From NCBI GenBank assembly GCA_030747475.1, contig JASLKO010000070.1, forward strand, positions 1 to 12,847: DNA of 12,847 nt, in the 5' to 3' direction. The notes under the pieces are model-generated. The model was not told where the DNA came from. It made no database searches and was given only the letters and a program-made list of their open reading frames with translations. The DNA comes from Candidatus Thalassarchaeaceae archaeon (GTDB lineage Archaea > Thermoplasmatota > Poseidoniia > Poseidoniales > Thalassarchaeaceae). The position numbers and the translations under genes were made by a program. How positions within the stretch are numbered: the stretch's first letter is position 1; each line of letters begins with the position of its first letter. This document shows, piece by piece, positions 1-7,690 of the stretch.

Positions 1-506
1 CCGAATAATGCGAGAATAAGTGTGACCATGTAAACCAAGAACACAGCAGACATCGCACTGTATACTGCAATTCGGAAATTGTCATTGACATTGATTAGTC
101 CCATTCGATAGATGACGAGCATTCCTCCGAATACTGCACCCGTTAGCATGAACGCTTGAATTGCAATGCCTGGATATGAGAGTTCAAACAATGTGGTAAT
201 TCCGCCAAGAAACAATCCTTGTAAAGCCGCATAAGTGAGTACTGCAATTGGATTTTCAGCCAATCCTGTAAATAGCATTACGAAGAAGAAGATGAATCCT
301 GCAACCCAGCCAACCACACTGAGCAAAAATGCCAATTCTGCATTCCCTGTGACGAATAGACCAAAAACAGAAATGCCACTAATCATCAGTACAAAGAAGG
401 TAAGCAGGCCCTTTTCAGCCACCCCTTCGATGGTCATTTTTTCTTGGACGAGATCTTGAATCGTGAAAACTGAATCATTTAGTGCAGGGTTACTAGTGCG
501 ATACAT
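1..506 (-). CDS. Bax inhibitor-1/YccA-like integral membrane protein (C-terminus beyond left edge)
   Basis: Reading the minus strand from the ATG at 506-504 gives 168 residues with no stop before the window edge, so the C-terminal part is missing. The N-terminus, MYRTSNPALN, matches the R-[ST]-S-N-P start typical of the bacterial and archaeal Bax-inhibitor-1-like branch. Five hydrophobic spans are visible at about residues 34-53, 57-80, 86-108, 113-132 and 145-167, against the usual seven in the family; the rest should lie off the window. Family members are small multi-pass membrane proteins linked to calcium leak or stress tolerance, but the role in prokaryotes is poorly defined. It starts 25 bases beyond the lipB stop in the same direction and may be co-transcribed with it. 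The fold assignment is fairly sure; the function is not. Confidence 0.82.
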   Translation of the reverse strand, partial: MYRTSNPALNDSVFTIQDLVQEKMTIEGVAEKGLLTFFVLMISGISVFGLFVTGNAELAFLLSVVGWVAGFIFFFVMLFTGLAENPIAVLTYAALQGLFLGGITTLFELSYPGIAIQAFMLTGAVFGGMLVIYRMGLINVNDNFRIAVYSAMSAVFLVYMVTLILALF

Positions 507-531
507 GGAACTGCCCAAAACCCGGTAGTTC

Positions 532-1173
532 TCAAGACTTCGCATCATATCGATGTAGTGATGCGGGCATTGTTTGCAACAATGCATCTACCAATTCATC
601 TGGATTAATTTCGTAGCCCAATCGGTCGAGAGACGTTGTGGTGCCTGCCTGTAATCCGCATCCATCCAATGTCTCAACACGCCCCTTTGGTGTTGCATAG
701 TTGATGGTGAAACCATGCCTAGAGACCCAACGCATGAAGGCCAAACCAACTGAACCGACCTTGACTCCATCCACCCACATCCCTTGCATTCTCTCATCTG
801 TGCAGGCGAGAACACCTCTCATGCCAAGGGCCAAGATGGCCCATTGTTCCAATTTTGACGTGATTCGCTGCACATTTTCCTCATCCTGAAAATCCCATTT
901 GAATATTGGATACACAACCAATTGCCCAGGTCCATGCCAAGTGATGCCCCCCCCTCGGTCCACATTTGTGGTCGGATAGTCGGCAGGAACAATCACTCCA
1001 TCACGCCTTGCACCGGGTCCGATGGTCACAATCTCAGGATGACTACAAAATAGCAAAGTATCGGGTATTTTCCCTTGCAATCTTTGCTCCTGTAATTCTC
1101 GCATCAATTCTTCTGCATCTGTGTATTCGATTTGACCGAGCCGTCGAGTATCCACTACACGTTGGTCGGCCAT
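532..1173 (-). CDS. lipB: Lipoyl(octanoyl) transferase LipB
   Basis: This 213-residue protein should move an octanoyl group from a carrier protein to the acceptor lysine of lipoyl domains, the first step of endogenous lipoate synthesis. The family signature RGGGITWHGPGQLVVYPI lies at residues 73-90. The catalytic lysine is K138 in GVKVGSVGL, followed by RHGFTINY at 152-159, and the catalytic cysteine is C172 in DGCGL, followed by TTSL. Most relatives have Pro just before this Cys; here it is Gly. The length is typical for LipB. I chose the ATG at 1173 because homology starts just after it. In-frame ATGs at 1200 and 1263 would add residues that look unlike LipB and would run into the divergent TerB-like gene. 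The substrate proteins are probably BkdB, encoded on the far side of that gene, and any GcvH elsewhere. Confidence 0.93.
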   Translation of the reverse strand: MADQRVVDTRRLGQIEYTDAEELMRELQEQRLQGKIPDTLLFCSHPEIVTIGPGARRDGVIVPADYPTTNVDRGGGITWHGPGQLVVYPIFKWDFQDEENVQRITSKLEQWAILALGMRGVLACTDERMQGMWVDGVKVGSVGLAFMRWVSRHGFTINYATPKGRVETLDGCGLQAGTTTSLDRLGYEINPDELVDALLQTMPASLHRYDAKS

Positions 1174-1224
1174 ATCCCTGCGGGGGGGCCGGAGGAGCAT
1201 GAAGTAAATGGATTCAATAACCAG

Positions 1225-1701
1225 ATGAGAAAGCCACGATATATGCTGCCCGACACCTTGCATATGTTCGACAAGGAAGACCGTAAAGCGTACTGCAGAG
1301 TTCTGGCAGCAGTCGCTCTTGCTGATGGAAGAGTTTCGACAGAGGAGTTCGCGAATTATGAATCAAGAATGGGCATGGCGCTACTCCCCCCTGAAGAACG
1401 GATTATGTTACGACAAGAACTCAAACGCGGGCGCAGTTTCTTGAACGCAGCAGACAACATGCACCCATCTCATCTTCGAATCGCCTTACGAGATGCTCTT
1501 TTGATGGCTGCTGCTGATGGGCATTATGATACGCGTGAGATGGATGTGGTCAAGCAACTTGCAGAGAAAGCAGCATTTTCGGCAGAAGATCTAGAGAATC
1601 TCTACGATTGGATAGACGAGGGTTGGAATTGGATGAAGAAAGGCCGTCGGGTCCTTTCACTTCCAGAAGAAGTTCACCACTGGGGCACTGTTTACGAGTG
1701 A
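1225..1701 (+). CDS. TerB-like (tellurite-resistance TerB family) small protein
   Basis: The protein has 158 residues, is soluble and mostly helical, and has no signal peptide. It contains two related halves of the TerB/DjlA-N type, each with an Ala-Asp-Gly turn followed by an acidic residue: LADGRVSTEE around residues 33-41 and AADGHYDTREMD around 97-107, the second leading into a long helix. Such repeats resemble EF-hand-like or metal-binding turns in TerB, but no biochemical role is settled for stand-alone archaeal copies. The start is ATG 1225; an ATG at 1243 (MLPDTLHMFD) is a fair alternative. A longer reading from 1132 would overlap lipB and adds nothing TerB-like. It is transcribed away from lipB, and its TGA (1699-1701) touches the end of lpdV at 1702 with no spacer. 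A direct role in lipoate metabolism cannot be inferred. Confidence 0.75.
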   Translation: MRKPRYMLPDTLHMFDKEDRKAYCRVLAAVALADGRVSTEEFANYESRMGMALLPPEERIMLRQELKRGRSFLNAADNMHPSHLRIALRDALLMAAADGHYDTREMDVVKQLAEKAAFSAEDLENLYDWIDEGWNWMKKGRRVLSLPEEVHHWGTVYE

Positions 1702-3123
1702 TTAGGCTGAATGGATTGCATGTCCCAATGTCTTGAGCACCCCTTCATGGAATGCTTCAGTCATTGTTGGGTGTGCGTGAATGGTTCCAGCAATGTCTTC
1801 CAGTACAGCTCCCATTTCTAGGGCGAGCGCAAATTCTCCAGACAATTCACTGACGTGACTTCCAGTTGCCTGAACACCAAGAATGACGTGGTCACTTGCT
1901 CGGGCGACAACTCGCACAAACCCTCCAGTTTTTTCGGCTTCCATTGTGAGTGCTCTGCCGTTGGCTGCCAATGGGAATTTGCCCGTGATGATTTCTTCGC
2001 CAGCCTCTTTGGCTTCGTCAGGGGTTAGTCCAACACTCACAATTTCAGGCTCAGTAAACACGATGGCAGGTATTGCAACCGGATCAAAGATGCGCTTGTG
2101 TCCTGCAATAATTTCTGCAACCAACTCTCCTTGAGCACTCGCACGATGAGCGAGCATTGGCTCACCAGATACATCGCCAATCGCATAGACACCTTTCATC
2201 GATGTTTTACATTGGTTGTCAATTCTGATAAATCGGCCAGAAGCATCCATTCTAAGACCCATTTTCTCTAGGCCCCATCCTTTTGTATTGGGGCTTCTAC
2301 CGACTGTGACCAGAACCTTGTCGAAGATTTCAGATTGCATTTTTCCTTCGCCATCTTTCCAAGTAAGTTCTACCTTACCACCTTTCAATTCTGCGCCTTG
2401 AGCCAAACAGTTCGTGTGAGTGGTGACCTTGTTTTTCCGTAGCCATGTCGTCAATGGTCGGCGTAATTCATCGTCAAAAATCGCCATGACTTTGTCCAAT
2501 CCCTCAATTACAGTAACATCGCTGCCAAGGCGCTTTAGAGCAATTCCCAATTCGAGACCGATGTATCCACCACCAATGACTGCGACTTTCTCCGGTAGTG
2601 AATCTAAATCCAATGCTCCGGTAGAGGAGCAAATGAATTGCTCATCAAATTTCATGAATGGCAATTCTATGGGTGACGATCCTGTGGCGAGAATAACATT
2701 CTCGGCCTCGATTGAAATTGTTCCATCTGCGGTTTCAACCGTACAATTTTTTGCATTTTGGAATGTGGCCCAACCATTGATCAGTTCCGCTCCTGCACTC
2801 TTCAATAGATGTTCAACACCTTTGTTGAGGCGACCAACGATATCATCTTTCCATGAGACCAAAGCAGGCATGTCTAGGGATACATCTCCAGATATGCTGA
2901 TGCCCATGTGTCCTTCTTTGTGGTGTCCAAGATGCTCGAAGCGTTCCGCGGCATGAATCATGGCTTTGGAGGGGATACATCCTCTGATTAGGCAAGTGCC
3001 TCCAGCTTTGTCACCTTCTACAATTATCGTATCCAATCCAAGTTGTCCAGCCCGTATGGCTGCGACATATCCACCTGGTCCTGCTCCGATAACCAATACC
3101 TGACATTTACGCGAATCAACCAT
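1702..3123 (-). CDS. lpdV: Dihydrolipoyl dehydrogenase, E3 of the branched-chain complex
   Basis: This 473-residue flavoprotein reoxidises the dihydrolipoyl arm of E2 and passes electrons through FAD to NAD+. The FAD-binding GAGPGG lies at residues 13-18. The redox disulfide is C44/C49 in GGTCLIRGCIPSK, and the NAD-binding motif is GGGYIGLELG in the middle of the protein. The second FAD motif is YAIGDVSGEPMLAHRA, and the C-terminal catalytic pair is H451 and E456 in HAHPTMTE. Length and domain order are complete. Many stretches recall Pseudomonas LpdV more than general E3 (for example GEPMLAHRA, GQLVAEIIAG-like text and VAGTIHAHPT-like text), which suits its place as last gene of the bkd cluster. 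The ATG at 3123 follows a GAGGG ribosome-binding site and lies 9 bases after the bkdB stop. It could also serve other lipoyl enzymes in the cell. Confidence 0.96.
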   Translation of the reverse strand: MVDSRKCQVLVIGAGPGGYVAAIRAGQLGLDTIIVEGDKAGGTCLIRGCIPSKAMIHAAERFEHLGHHKEGHMGISISGDVSLDMPALVSWKDDIVGRLNKGVEHLLKSAGAELINGWATFQNAKNCTVETADGTISIEAENVILATGSSPIELPFMKFDEQFICSSTGALDLDSLPEKVAVIGGGYIGLELGIALKRLGSDVTVIEGLDKVMAIFDDELRRPLTTWLRKNKVTTHTNCLAQGAELKGGKVELTWKDGEGKMQSEIFDKVLVTVGRSPNTKGWGLEKMGLRMDASGRFIRIDNQCKTSMKGVYAIGDVSGEPMLAHRASAQGELVAEIIAGHKRIFDPVAIPAIVFTEPEIVSVGLTPDEAKEAGEEIITGKFPLAANGRALTMEAEKTGGFVRVVARASDHVILGVQATGSHVSELSGEFALALEMGAVLEDIAGTIHAHPTMTEAFHEGVLKTLGHAIHSA

Positions 3124-3132
3124 TCAGATCCC

Positions 3133-4386
3133 TCACATGAAGATGAGCGCAGGGTGCTCAAGTAGTCGCTTCAACGTTTGAACCAAAGCAGCCCCGTCTG
3201 CTCCATCAACGACCCGGTGGTCCCAAGAAGATGACACGTTCATAATTCGTCGAACGACGATTTGTCCATTTTGAACAACCGGCATTTCACGCGCTTTGTG
3301 TACGCCCAGAATTCCAACCTCTGGGTGATTGATGATTGGAGTGGCTCCCAACCCCCCATCTCTGCCTAGGCTGGTGATTGTAAATGTCGAGCCAGCCAAA
3401 TCATCCATCGTTGCAGTTCCATCTCTGCATGCCCCAGACACACGCTGCATATCGGCTGCAGCATTCCACACGTCCATGGCTTCTACATTCTTGACAACTG
3501 GGACGAAAAGCCCTCTTTCAGTGGCCGTTGCGATGCCAAGGTGTACCGCTTCGTGTCGAACAACCTTGCCACCTTCTTCATCGTAAATCGCATTGCACTC
3601 TGGATGATTCGGCATGGCCTTTGCCAAAGCGAGCATGATGAATGGAAGGTATGTCAACTTTGGTTGGTCTGGCGCTTTGGTTGCATTGAGGTGTTGGCGC
3701 AATGCTTCAAGTTCTGTAACATCAATCTCTTCAAAGTATGAAAAATGTGGGATTCTAGTTTTCGATTCGACCATTTTCTCTGCGATCTTTCGCCTCAGGC
3801 CAACAACAGGGTGCTCAGTGGTCCCGGTTCTCGCAACACCTGTGGGTGTGGCGGGGGCAGTCATCGCTCCACCGGATGCGATGTAAGCGTCTAAATCCGC
3901 ATTTCGGACACGGCCAGCTGGTCCTCCACCGGGAACTCTAGACAGATCGATTCCAGATTCAGTCGCCCTTCTGCGAACCGCCGGACTTGCAAGAACACGA
4001 CCTCCTGAACTAACAACAGGTGCAGGTGCTGGAGCAGGTGCAGGAGTTGGTGCTGGAGCAGGTGCAGGTGTTGGAGCAGGCTTCTCATCCACCTTCGGAG
4101 CTTCTGGTTCTGGTTCTGGCTCAGGTTCTTCAGAACTGACTTCACCATCTATTTCGAATTCGATGAGGGGTCCGCCAACTGCAATCATATCGCCTACATC
4201 ACCATGTAATTTGGTCACTTCACCATCATTTGTAGCTGCGATGCCAACGGTGGCTTTGTCAGTCATGATGTCAACCATCGGCTGATCTTCAGAGATTGTA
4301 TCTCCGACCGCAACGTGCCAAGCCGTAATTTCGCCTTCGACAACCCCTTCTCCAATATCTGGCAGTTTGAACACATATGTTCCCAT
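3133..4386 (-). CDS. bkdB: Dihydrolipoyl acyltransferase, E2 of branched-chain 2-oxoacid dehydrogenase
   Basis: The 417-residue core protein transfers the branched acyl group from lipoate to CoA. A single N-terminal lipoyl domain (about 1-80) carries the acceptor lysine K44 in MTDKATV. A long Glu-Pro then Ala-Pro linker spans about 84-124. The subunit-binding domain is at about 131-168 (LASPAVRRRATESGIDLSRV, then GPAGRV). The acyltransferase domain runs from about 190 and ends with the active-site motif DHRVVDG (H390, D394). The pieces HFSYFEEIDVTELEALRQ and IMNVSSSWDHRVVDG closely resemble Pseudomonas BkdB, favouring the branched-chain complex over pyruvate dehydrogenase. The ATG at 4386 follows GGAGG at good distance; the SD overlaps the end of bkdA2, only 2 bases upstream, which suggests translational coupling. 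Confidence 0.95.
   Translation of the reverse strand: MGTYVFKLPDIGEGVVEGEITAWHVAVGDTISEDQPMVDIMTDKATVGIAATNDGEVTKLHGDVGDMIAVGGPLIEFEIDGEVSSEEPEPEPEPEAPKVDEKPAPTPAPAPAPTPAPAPAPAPVVSSGGRVLASPAVRRRATESGIDLSRVPGGGPAGRVRNADLDAYIASGGAMTAPATPTGVARTGTTEHPVVGLRRKIAEKMVESKTRIPHFSYFEEIDVTELEALRQHLNATKAPDQPKLTYLPFIMLALAKAMPNHPECNAIYDEEGGKVVRHEAVHLGIATATERGLFVPVVKNVEAMDVWNAAADMQRVSGACRDGTATMDDLAGSTFTITSLGRDGGLGATPIINHPEVGILGVHKAREMPVVQNGQIVVRRIMNVSSSWDHRVVDGADGAALVQTLKRLLEHPALIFM
4020..4085 (-). repeat. Low-complexity tandem repeat encoding the Ala-Pro linker of BkdB
   Basis: Short repeated units, GGTGCAGG and GGAGCAGG on the plus strand, encode alternating Ala-Pro with occasional Thr-Pro at about residues 103-124 of BkdB. 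Such linkers let the lipoyl arm swing between E1, E2 and E3 active sites. The near-identical units could change in number by slippage. Confidence 0.7.
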
Positions 4387-4388
4387 TT

Positions 4389-5402
4389 TTATTCCTCCAT
4401 TGTTGCGCGCATGGCTTCAGTAATTCTTTCTTGACTTGGGAAGTAATCCCATTCTAGACTGTGTGGATAGGGTGTATCCCATCCAGTGACTCGTTGAATT
4501 GGCCCCTCTAGGTGCCAGAAGCACCTCTCCTGAACCTGTGACATCAGTTCGGCACCAAAGCCCGAGGTTTTTGGTGCTTCATGAACGATGACACATCGCC
4601 CCGTCTTTTTGACCGAATCTTCAATCGCATCGATGTCGAGTGGGACAAGGGTGCGTAAGTCGATGATTTCTGCATCAATTCCACTGTTTTCAGCGGCGGC
4701 ACTTGCGACATGGACCATGGTGCCATAACACAGAATCGTGACCTCTTTTCCGGGTCGAACTATCTCTGCCTTGCCCAATGGTATGTTGTAGTAATCTTCA
4801 GGCACCTCTCCTTTGGGATGACTATCCCATTTCACCATCGCAGCAGTGTGGTCACCATCAAATGGGCCATTGTAGAGTCGTTTTGGTTCAAAGAAGATGA
4901 CTGGATCATTGCACTCAATGGATGAAATGAGCAATCCTTTGGCATCGTATGGGTTGGAACAAATCACGACCTTCAGGCCGGGTGTATGTGTGAAGTAAGC
5001 TTCCGGGGATTGGCTATGGTAATGCCCACCCTTGATGCCACCTCCGCATGGGGTGCGAATTGTGACAGGTGCGCTGTATTCTCCACCTGAACGGTAGCGA
5101 AGCTTGGCCAATTCGTTTGTAATCTGATCAAATCCTGGAAAAATATAGTCTGCAAATTGAATTTCTGCGACAGGCCTTAGGCCATTCATGCCCATGCCAA
5201 TGGCGATTCCCATTATGCCTCCTTCAGCGAGTGGTGTATCGAAGGAGCGATGCTTCCCGAACTTTTCTTGCAAGCCTGCAGTGCATCGGAATACACCCCC
5301 ATAAAATCCGGCATCTTCTCCAAATGAGACGACTGTTTCATCTCGCTCAAACATTGTATGCAGGGCGGAATTCACGGCCTGTATAATGTTCATTTGTGCC
5401 AT
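4389..5402 (-). CDS. bkdA2: Branched-chain 2-oxoacid dehydrogenase E1 component, beta subunit
   Basis: This 337-residue subunit pairs with BkdA1 in the thiamine-diphosphate heterotetramer that decarboxylates branched-chain 2-oxoacids and acylates the E2 lipoyl arm. Diagnostic text includes FGEDAGFYGGVFRCTAGL (28-43 or so), PLAEGG with the conserved Glu at residue 60, EIQFADYIFPGFDQI (80-94), GHYHSQSPEA (126-135) and the C-terminal RVTGWDTPYPH. The YGGVFRCT and HSQSPEA wording marks the branched-chain branch rather than PDH beta. NPYDAKGLLISSIECNDPV and EPKRLYNGPFDG resemble Pseudomonas BkdA2 closely. The start is ATG 5402, sharing one base with the bkdA1 stop in a TAATG junction and preceded by a purine-rich GAGGAGAGGTGGG. 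ATG 5393 is a weaker alternative. A start at 5441 would add 13 residues from inside bkdA1 and is unlikely. Confidence 0.95.
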   Translation of the reverse strand: MAQMNIIQAVNSALHTMFERDETVVSFGEDAGFYGGVFRCTAGLQEKFGKHRSFDTPLAEGGIMGIAIGMGMNGLRPVAEIQFADYIFPGFDQITNELAKLRYRSGGEYSAPVTIRTPCGGGIKGGHYHSQSPEAYFTHTPGLKVVICSNPYDAKGLLISSIECNDPVIFFEPKRLYNGPFDGDHTAAMVKWDSHPKGEVPEDYYNIPLGKAEIVRPGKEVTILCYGTMVHVASAAAENSGIDAEIIDLRTLVPLDIDAIEDSVKKTGRCVIVHEAPKTSGFGAELMSQVQERCFWHLEGPIQRVTGWDTPYPHSLEWDYFPSQERITEAMRATMEE

Positions 5403-6628
5403 TAAATGCCCACCTCTCCTCTTTGTTCCAATAGGTGCCAAGGTTCCTCTTCGTAGACATCCTCGAACAGGGTCGTTACAGGAGGGAATGGTCCATCCTT
5501 CAAAGTGCCATGTTTTTCAGCCGCTTTGTAAGCTGTAATGATTTCTGCTTTGCATTGTTCTTCAAGTGCAGAATGTCGTTCATCATCCCATTCTCCTAAT
5601 TTGATAAGATGTGCTTTGAGACGGTCGACTGGGTCGCCAAGTGGCCATGTTTCGTACCCGTCACCTGGTCGGTAAATACTCGGGTCATCGGATGATGAAT
5701 GGCTATCACCTCGATAGGTGTACATTTCCAAAAGTGTAGGTCCATGCCCCGCTCTAGCGCGATCTGTAGCCCATTTGTGGGCGGCGTAAACCGCCAGAAT
5801 ATCTTGGCCATCCACACGCAAGGATGCAACATCATACGGGATGCCTCGTGCTGCAAAGGATGGTCCACCATGCGCAAGATTTCTGTGTGTTGAAATCGCC
5901 CATTGGTTGTTGACAACCACCATGACACAAGGTGCTTTGTAAACCGAAGCGAAATTGAGTCCATAGTGGAAGTCGCCTTGTGCTGAAGTTCCTTCTCCGA
6001 GCCATGTGCAAGCAATGCTATCTTCGCCTCGATATGCGAATGCCATCGCAGCCCCCACCGCTTGTGGAAATTGGGTGCCAACGGGACTTGAAATCGAGAC
6101 GAAATTCCCCTCTTTCCAAGAATAGTGAACCGGCATCTGTCGGCCCTTGACATTGTCATTTGAATTGGTGATACAGTGGCTGATCATGTCCACCATGTCT
6201 CGTCCACGGACGAATAGCAAACCTTGTTGTCGATATGATGGGATCACAATATCTCGGTTTTCCATGGCCATTGCTGCACCAACACTCACCGCTTCTTCAC
6301 CAAGACATTTCATGTAAAATGAGAGGCGACCCTGGCGCTGCATGATCATCATTCGATCGTCATATGCTCGAATTCTAACCATGTGCTCTAATGCTGAACG
6401 CAGTTCATCAACGTCCAATTTTGGATTCCAATCGCCAACAGCATCATCATCGTCGTTCAGCACCCGAAGTAAACCGTAGGCAAGGTCTCGTGTTTCTGCA
6501 CCTGAACAGTCGATGGGTGGCATTGAATGGTGGCCGGCAGGAATATCGTGAGGGGATGGGAAAGCAGTTCCACCATCTCGGTGAGGTGGCACTGGAACGT
6601 GCATTTTAACCTCCTCATCTTTGCCCAT
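5402..6628 (-). CDS. bkdA1: Branched-chain 2-oxoacid dehydrogenase E1 component, alpha subunit
   Basis: The 408-residue ThDP-binding subunit works with BkdA2. Motifs, numbered from the ATG at 6628: SFYMKCLGEEAVSVGAA (about 103-119), KGRQMPVHYS (161-170), the ThDP-Mg motif from G211-E212-G213 (GEG, the usual variant in this branch) to N240-N241, and the loop RGDSHSSSDDPS (about 306-317), which corresponds to the phosphorylation loop of mitochondrial BCKDHA. The C-terminus, FEDVYEEEPWHLLEQR, resembles the end of Pseudomonas BkdA1, as does the N-terminal HVPVP segment. Three in-frame ATGs compete. ATG 6655 overlaps the lipA stop (ATGA) but has no ribosome-binding site. ATG 6628 has GGTGAGG before it and gives the length and spacing I remember for Pseudomonas BkdA1, so I chose it. 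ATG 6604 follows a perfect GAGGAGG and also remains possible. Confidence 0.95.
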   Translation of the reverse strand: MGKDEEVKMHVPVPPHRDGGTAFPSPHDIPAGHHSMPPIDCSGAETRDLAYGLLRVLNDDDDAVGDWNPKLDVDELRSALEHMVRIRAYDDRMMIMQRQGRLSFYMKCLGEEAVSVGAAMAMENRDIVIPSYRQQGLLFVRGRDMVDMISHCITNSNDNVKGRQMPVHYSWKEGNFVSISSPVGTQFPQAVGAAMAFAYRGEDSIACTWLGEGTSAQGDFHYGLNFASVYKAPCVMVVVNNQWAISTHRNLAHGGPSFAARGIPYDVASLRVDGQDILAVYAAHKWATDRARAGHGPTLLEMYTYRGDSHSSSDDPSIYRPGDGYETWPLGDPVDRLKAHLIKLGEWDDERHSALEEQCKAEIITAYKAAEKHGTLKDGPFPPVTTLFEDVYEEEPWHLLEQRGEVGI

Positions 6629-6651
6629 AATCCTCACCACTCCAAAGTCGC

Positions 6652-7644
6652 TCATAGCGTTTCGCTGTCACCATAGGTGAGTGTCACTGGCCCACCCCTT
6701 GCCTCCTCGTAGAGGAGTCCGGCTCTGTAAGAAGAGCGAACCAATGGTCCGCAGGCCACCGCTTTGAAGCCTAATTCGCGTGCCACTTGGTCCCACAGAC
6801 TGAACATTTCTGGCTCTGGAAATCGATCTACAGGGAGGTGTTTAGGAGAGGGCGCAAGATATTGGCCGATGGTCAGTAAATCGACATCAGCATCCCTTAG
6901 GAGTTGCATGGCCTCAATAATCTCCTCATCGGTTTCTCCGACGCCAACCATGAGGCTCGATTTTGTAAGGATGTCTGGTCGTATACGTTTTGCTTCTCGA
7001 AGGATGGTCAATGACTGATTAAAAGAAGCACGGTGGTCACGAACCTGTTTGTCCAATCGGGGAACACATTCGACATTGTGGGCAAAAACGCGTAGTTCTA
7101 CACCCTTGAGCAAACTTTCCAATGCGGAGATATTGCCATCCAAATCAGATGATAAGAATTCGAGACCAACATCAGGTCGCCTGCGGTGAACTGCCTCCAA
7201 GCAAGCACGGTAATGGGATGCTCCTCCATCGGGCAGCTCATCTCGATTGACACAGGTGATGACCGCATGAGTCACGCCCATCAAGTCGACTGCTTCAGCT
7301 AAATTTTCGGGTTCATCCACATCCAATTTAGGCGGTGTTTTGACAGTGCCTACAGCACAGAACCTACAAGCGCGTGTACATTCCTCTCCAGCGACCATGA
7401 ATGTCGCAGTGCCCCTTCCCCAACAGTCATGGATGTTCGGACAACGAGCTTCTTGGCAGACCGTATTCAATTGGTGTTCCAGCACATTTCCACGAACATC
7501 GTTGAAGGCTGTCTGAGCCTCGCCTGTGGGGAGATAAGTCTTGAACCAGGAGGGCAAACGCTTGCGTGATTGTTTGCGCCTTTCCATTGCCGACAACCCT
7601 TCGGATTCGCGGGCTATTGGCAGTCGCTTCCCTTGCATTCGCAT
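6652..7644 (-). CDS. lipA: Lipoyl synthase LipA (radical SAM)
   Basis: LipA inserts two sulfur atoms at C6 and C8 of protein-bound octanoate, completing lipoate on E2. In the 330-residue reading, the auxiliary 4Fe-4S cluster cysteines are C63, C68 and C74 (CX4CX5C in CQEARCPNIHDC). The radical-SAM cluster cysteines are C89, C93 and C96 (CX3CX2C in CTRACRFC). The C-terminal RSSY at 303-306 contains the serine that ligates the auxiliary cluster in known LipA enzymes. All catalytic elements are present. ATG 7644 sits only 2 bases after GGAG, while ATG 7638 (MQGKRLP) has a better spacing of 8, so the true start may be 7638; ATG 7587 is another choice. It heads the bkd cluster, which would place lipoate maturation under the same control as its main client. 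No tailored cofactor carrier is seen nearby. Confidence 0.96.
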   Translation of the reverse strand: MRMQGKRLPIARESEGLSAMERRKQSRKRLPSWFKTYLPTGEAQTAFNDVRGNVLEHQLNTVCQEARCPNIHDCWGRGTATFMVAGEECTRACRFCAVGTVKTPPKLDVDEPENLAEAVDLMGVTHAVITCVNRDELPDGGASHYRACLEAVHRRRPDVGLEFLSSDLDGNISALESLLKGVELRVFAHNVECVPRLDKQVRDHRASFNQSLTILREAKRIRPDILTKSSLMVGVGETDEEIIEAMQLLRDADVDLLTIGQYLAPSPKHLPVDRFPEPEMFSLWDQVARELGFKAVACGPLVRSSYRAGLLYEEARGGPVTLTYGDSETL

Positions 7645-7690
7645 CGCTCCTGTATCACTCTAATCATCGGACCCAGTTAATCGTTTGTTT

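Noticed and set aside
235..459. Plus-strand 74-codon frame near the left edge
   Set aside because: It is the shadow of the minus-strand Bax-inhibitor-like gene, whose translation shows membrane helices and a family N-terminus.
2420..2956. Plus-strand 178-codon frame inside lpdV
   Set aside because: It is antisense to a fully intact dihydrolipoyl dehydrogenase and has a composition of a reverse-frame shadow with no recognisable motif.
4020..4085. Possible CRISPR-like or minisatellite array
   Set aside because: The short repeats encode the Ala-Pro linker of BkdB in frame and have no spacers.
5596..6159. Minus-strand 187-codon frame overlapping bkdA1
   Set aside because: Same strand but another frame of the catalytic part of bkdA1, where conserved motifs fix the real frame.
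3133..6628. Pyruvate dehydrogenase complex
   Set aside because: E1 text such as YGGVFRCT, HSQSPEA and KGRQMPVHY, plus the bkd gene order, point to the branched-chain complex; some activity on pyruvate cannot be excluded from sequence.
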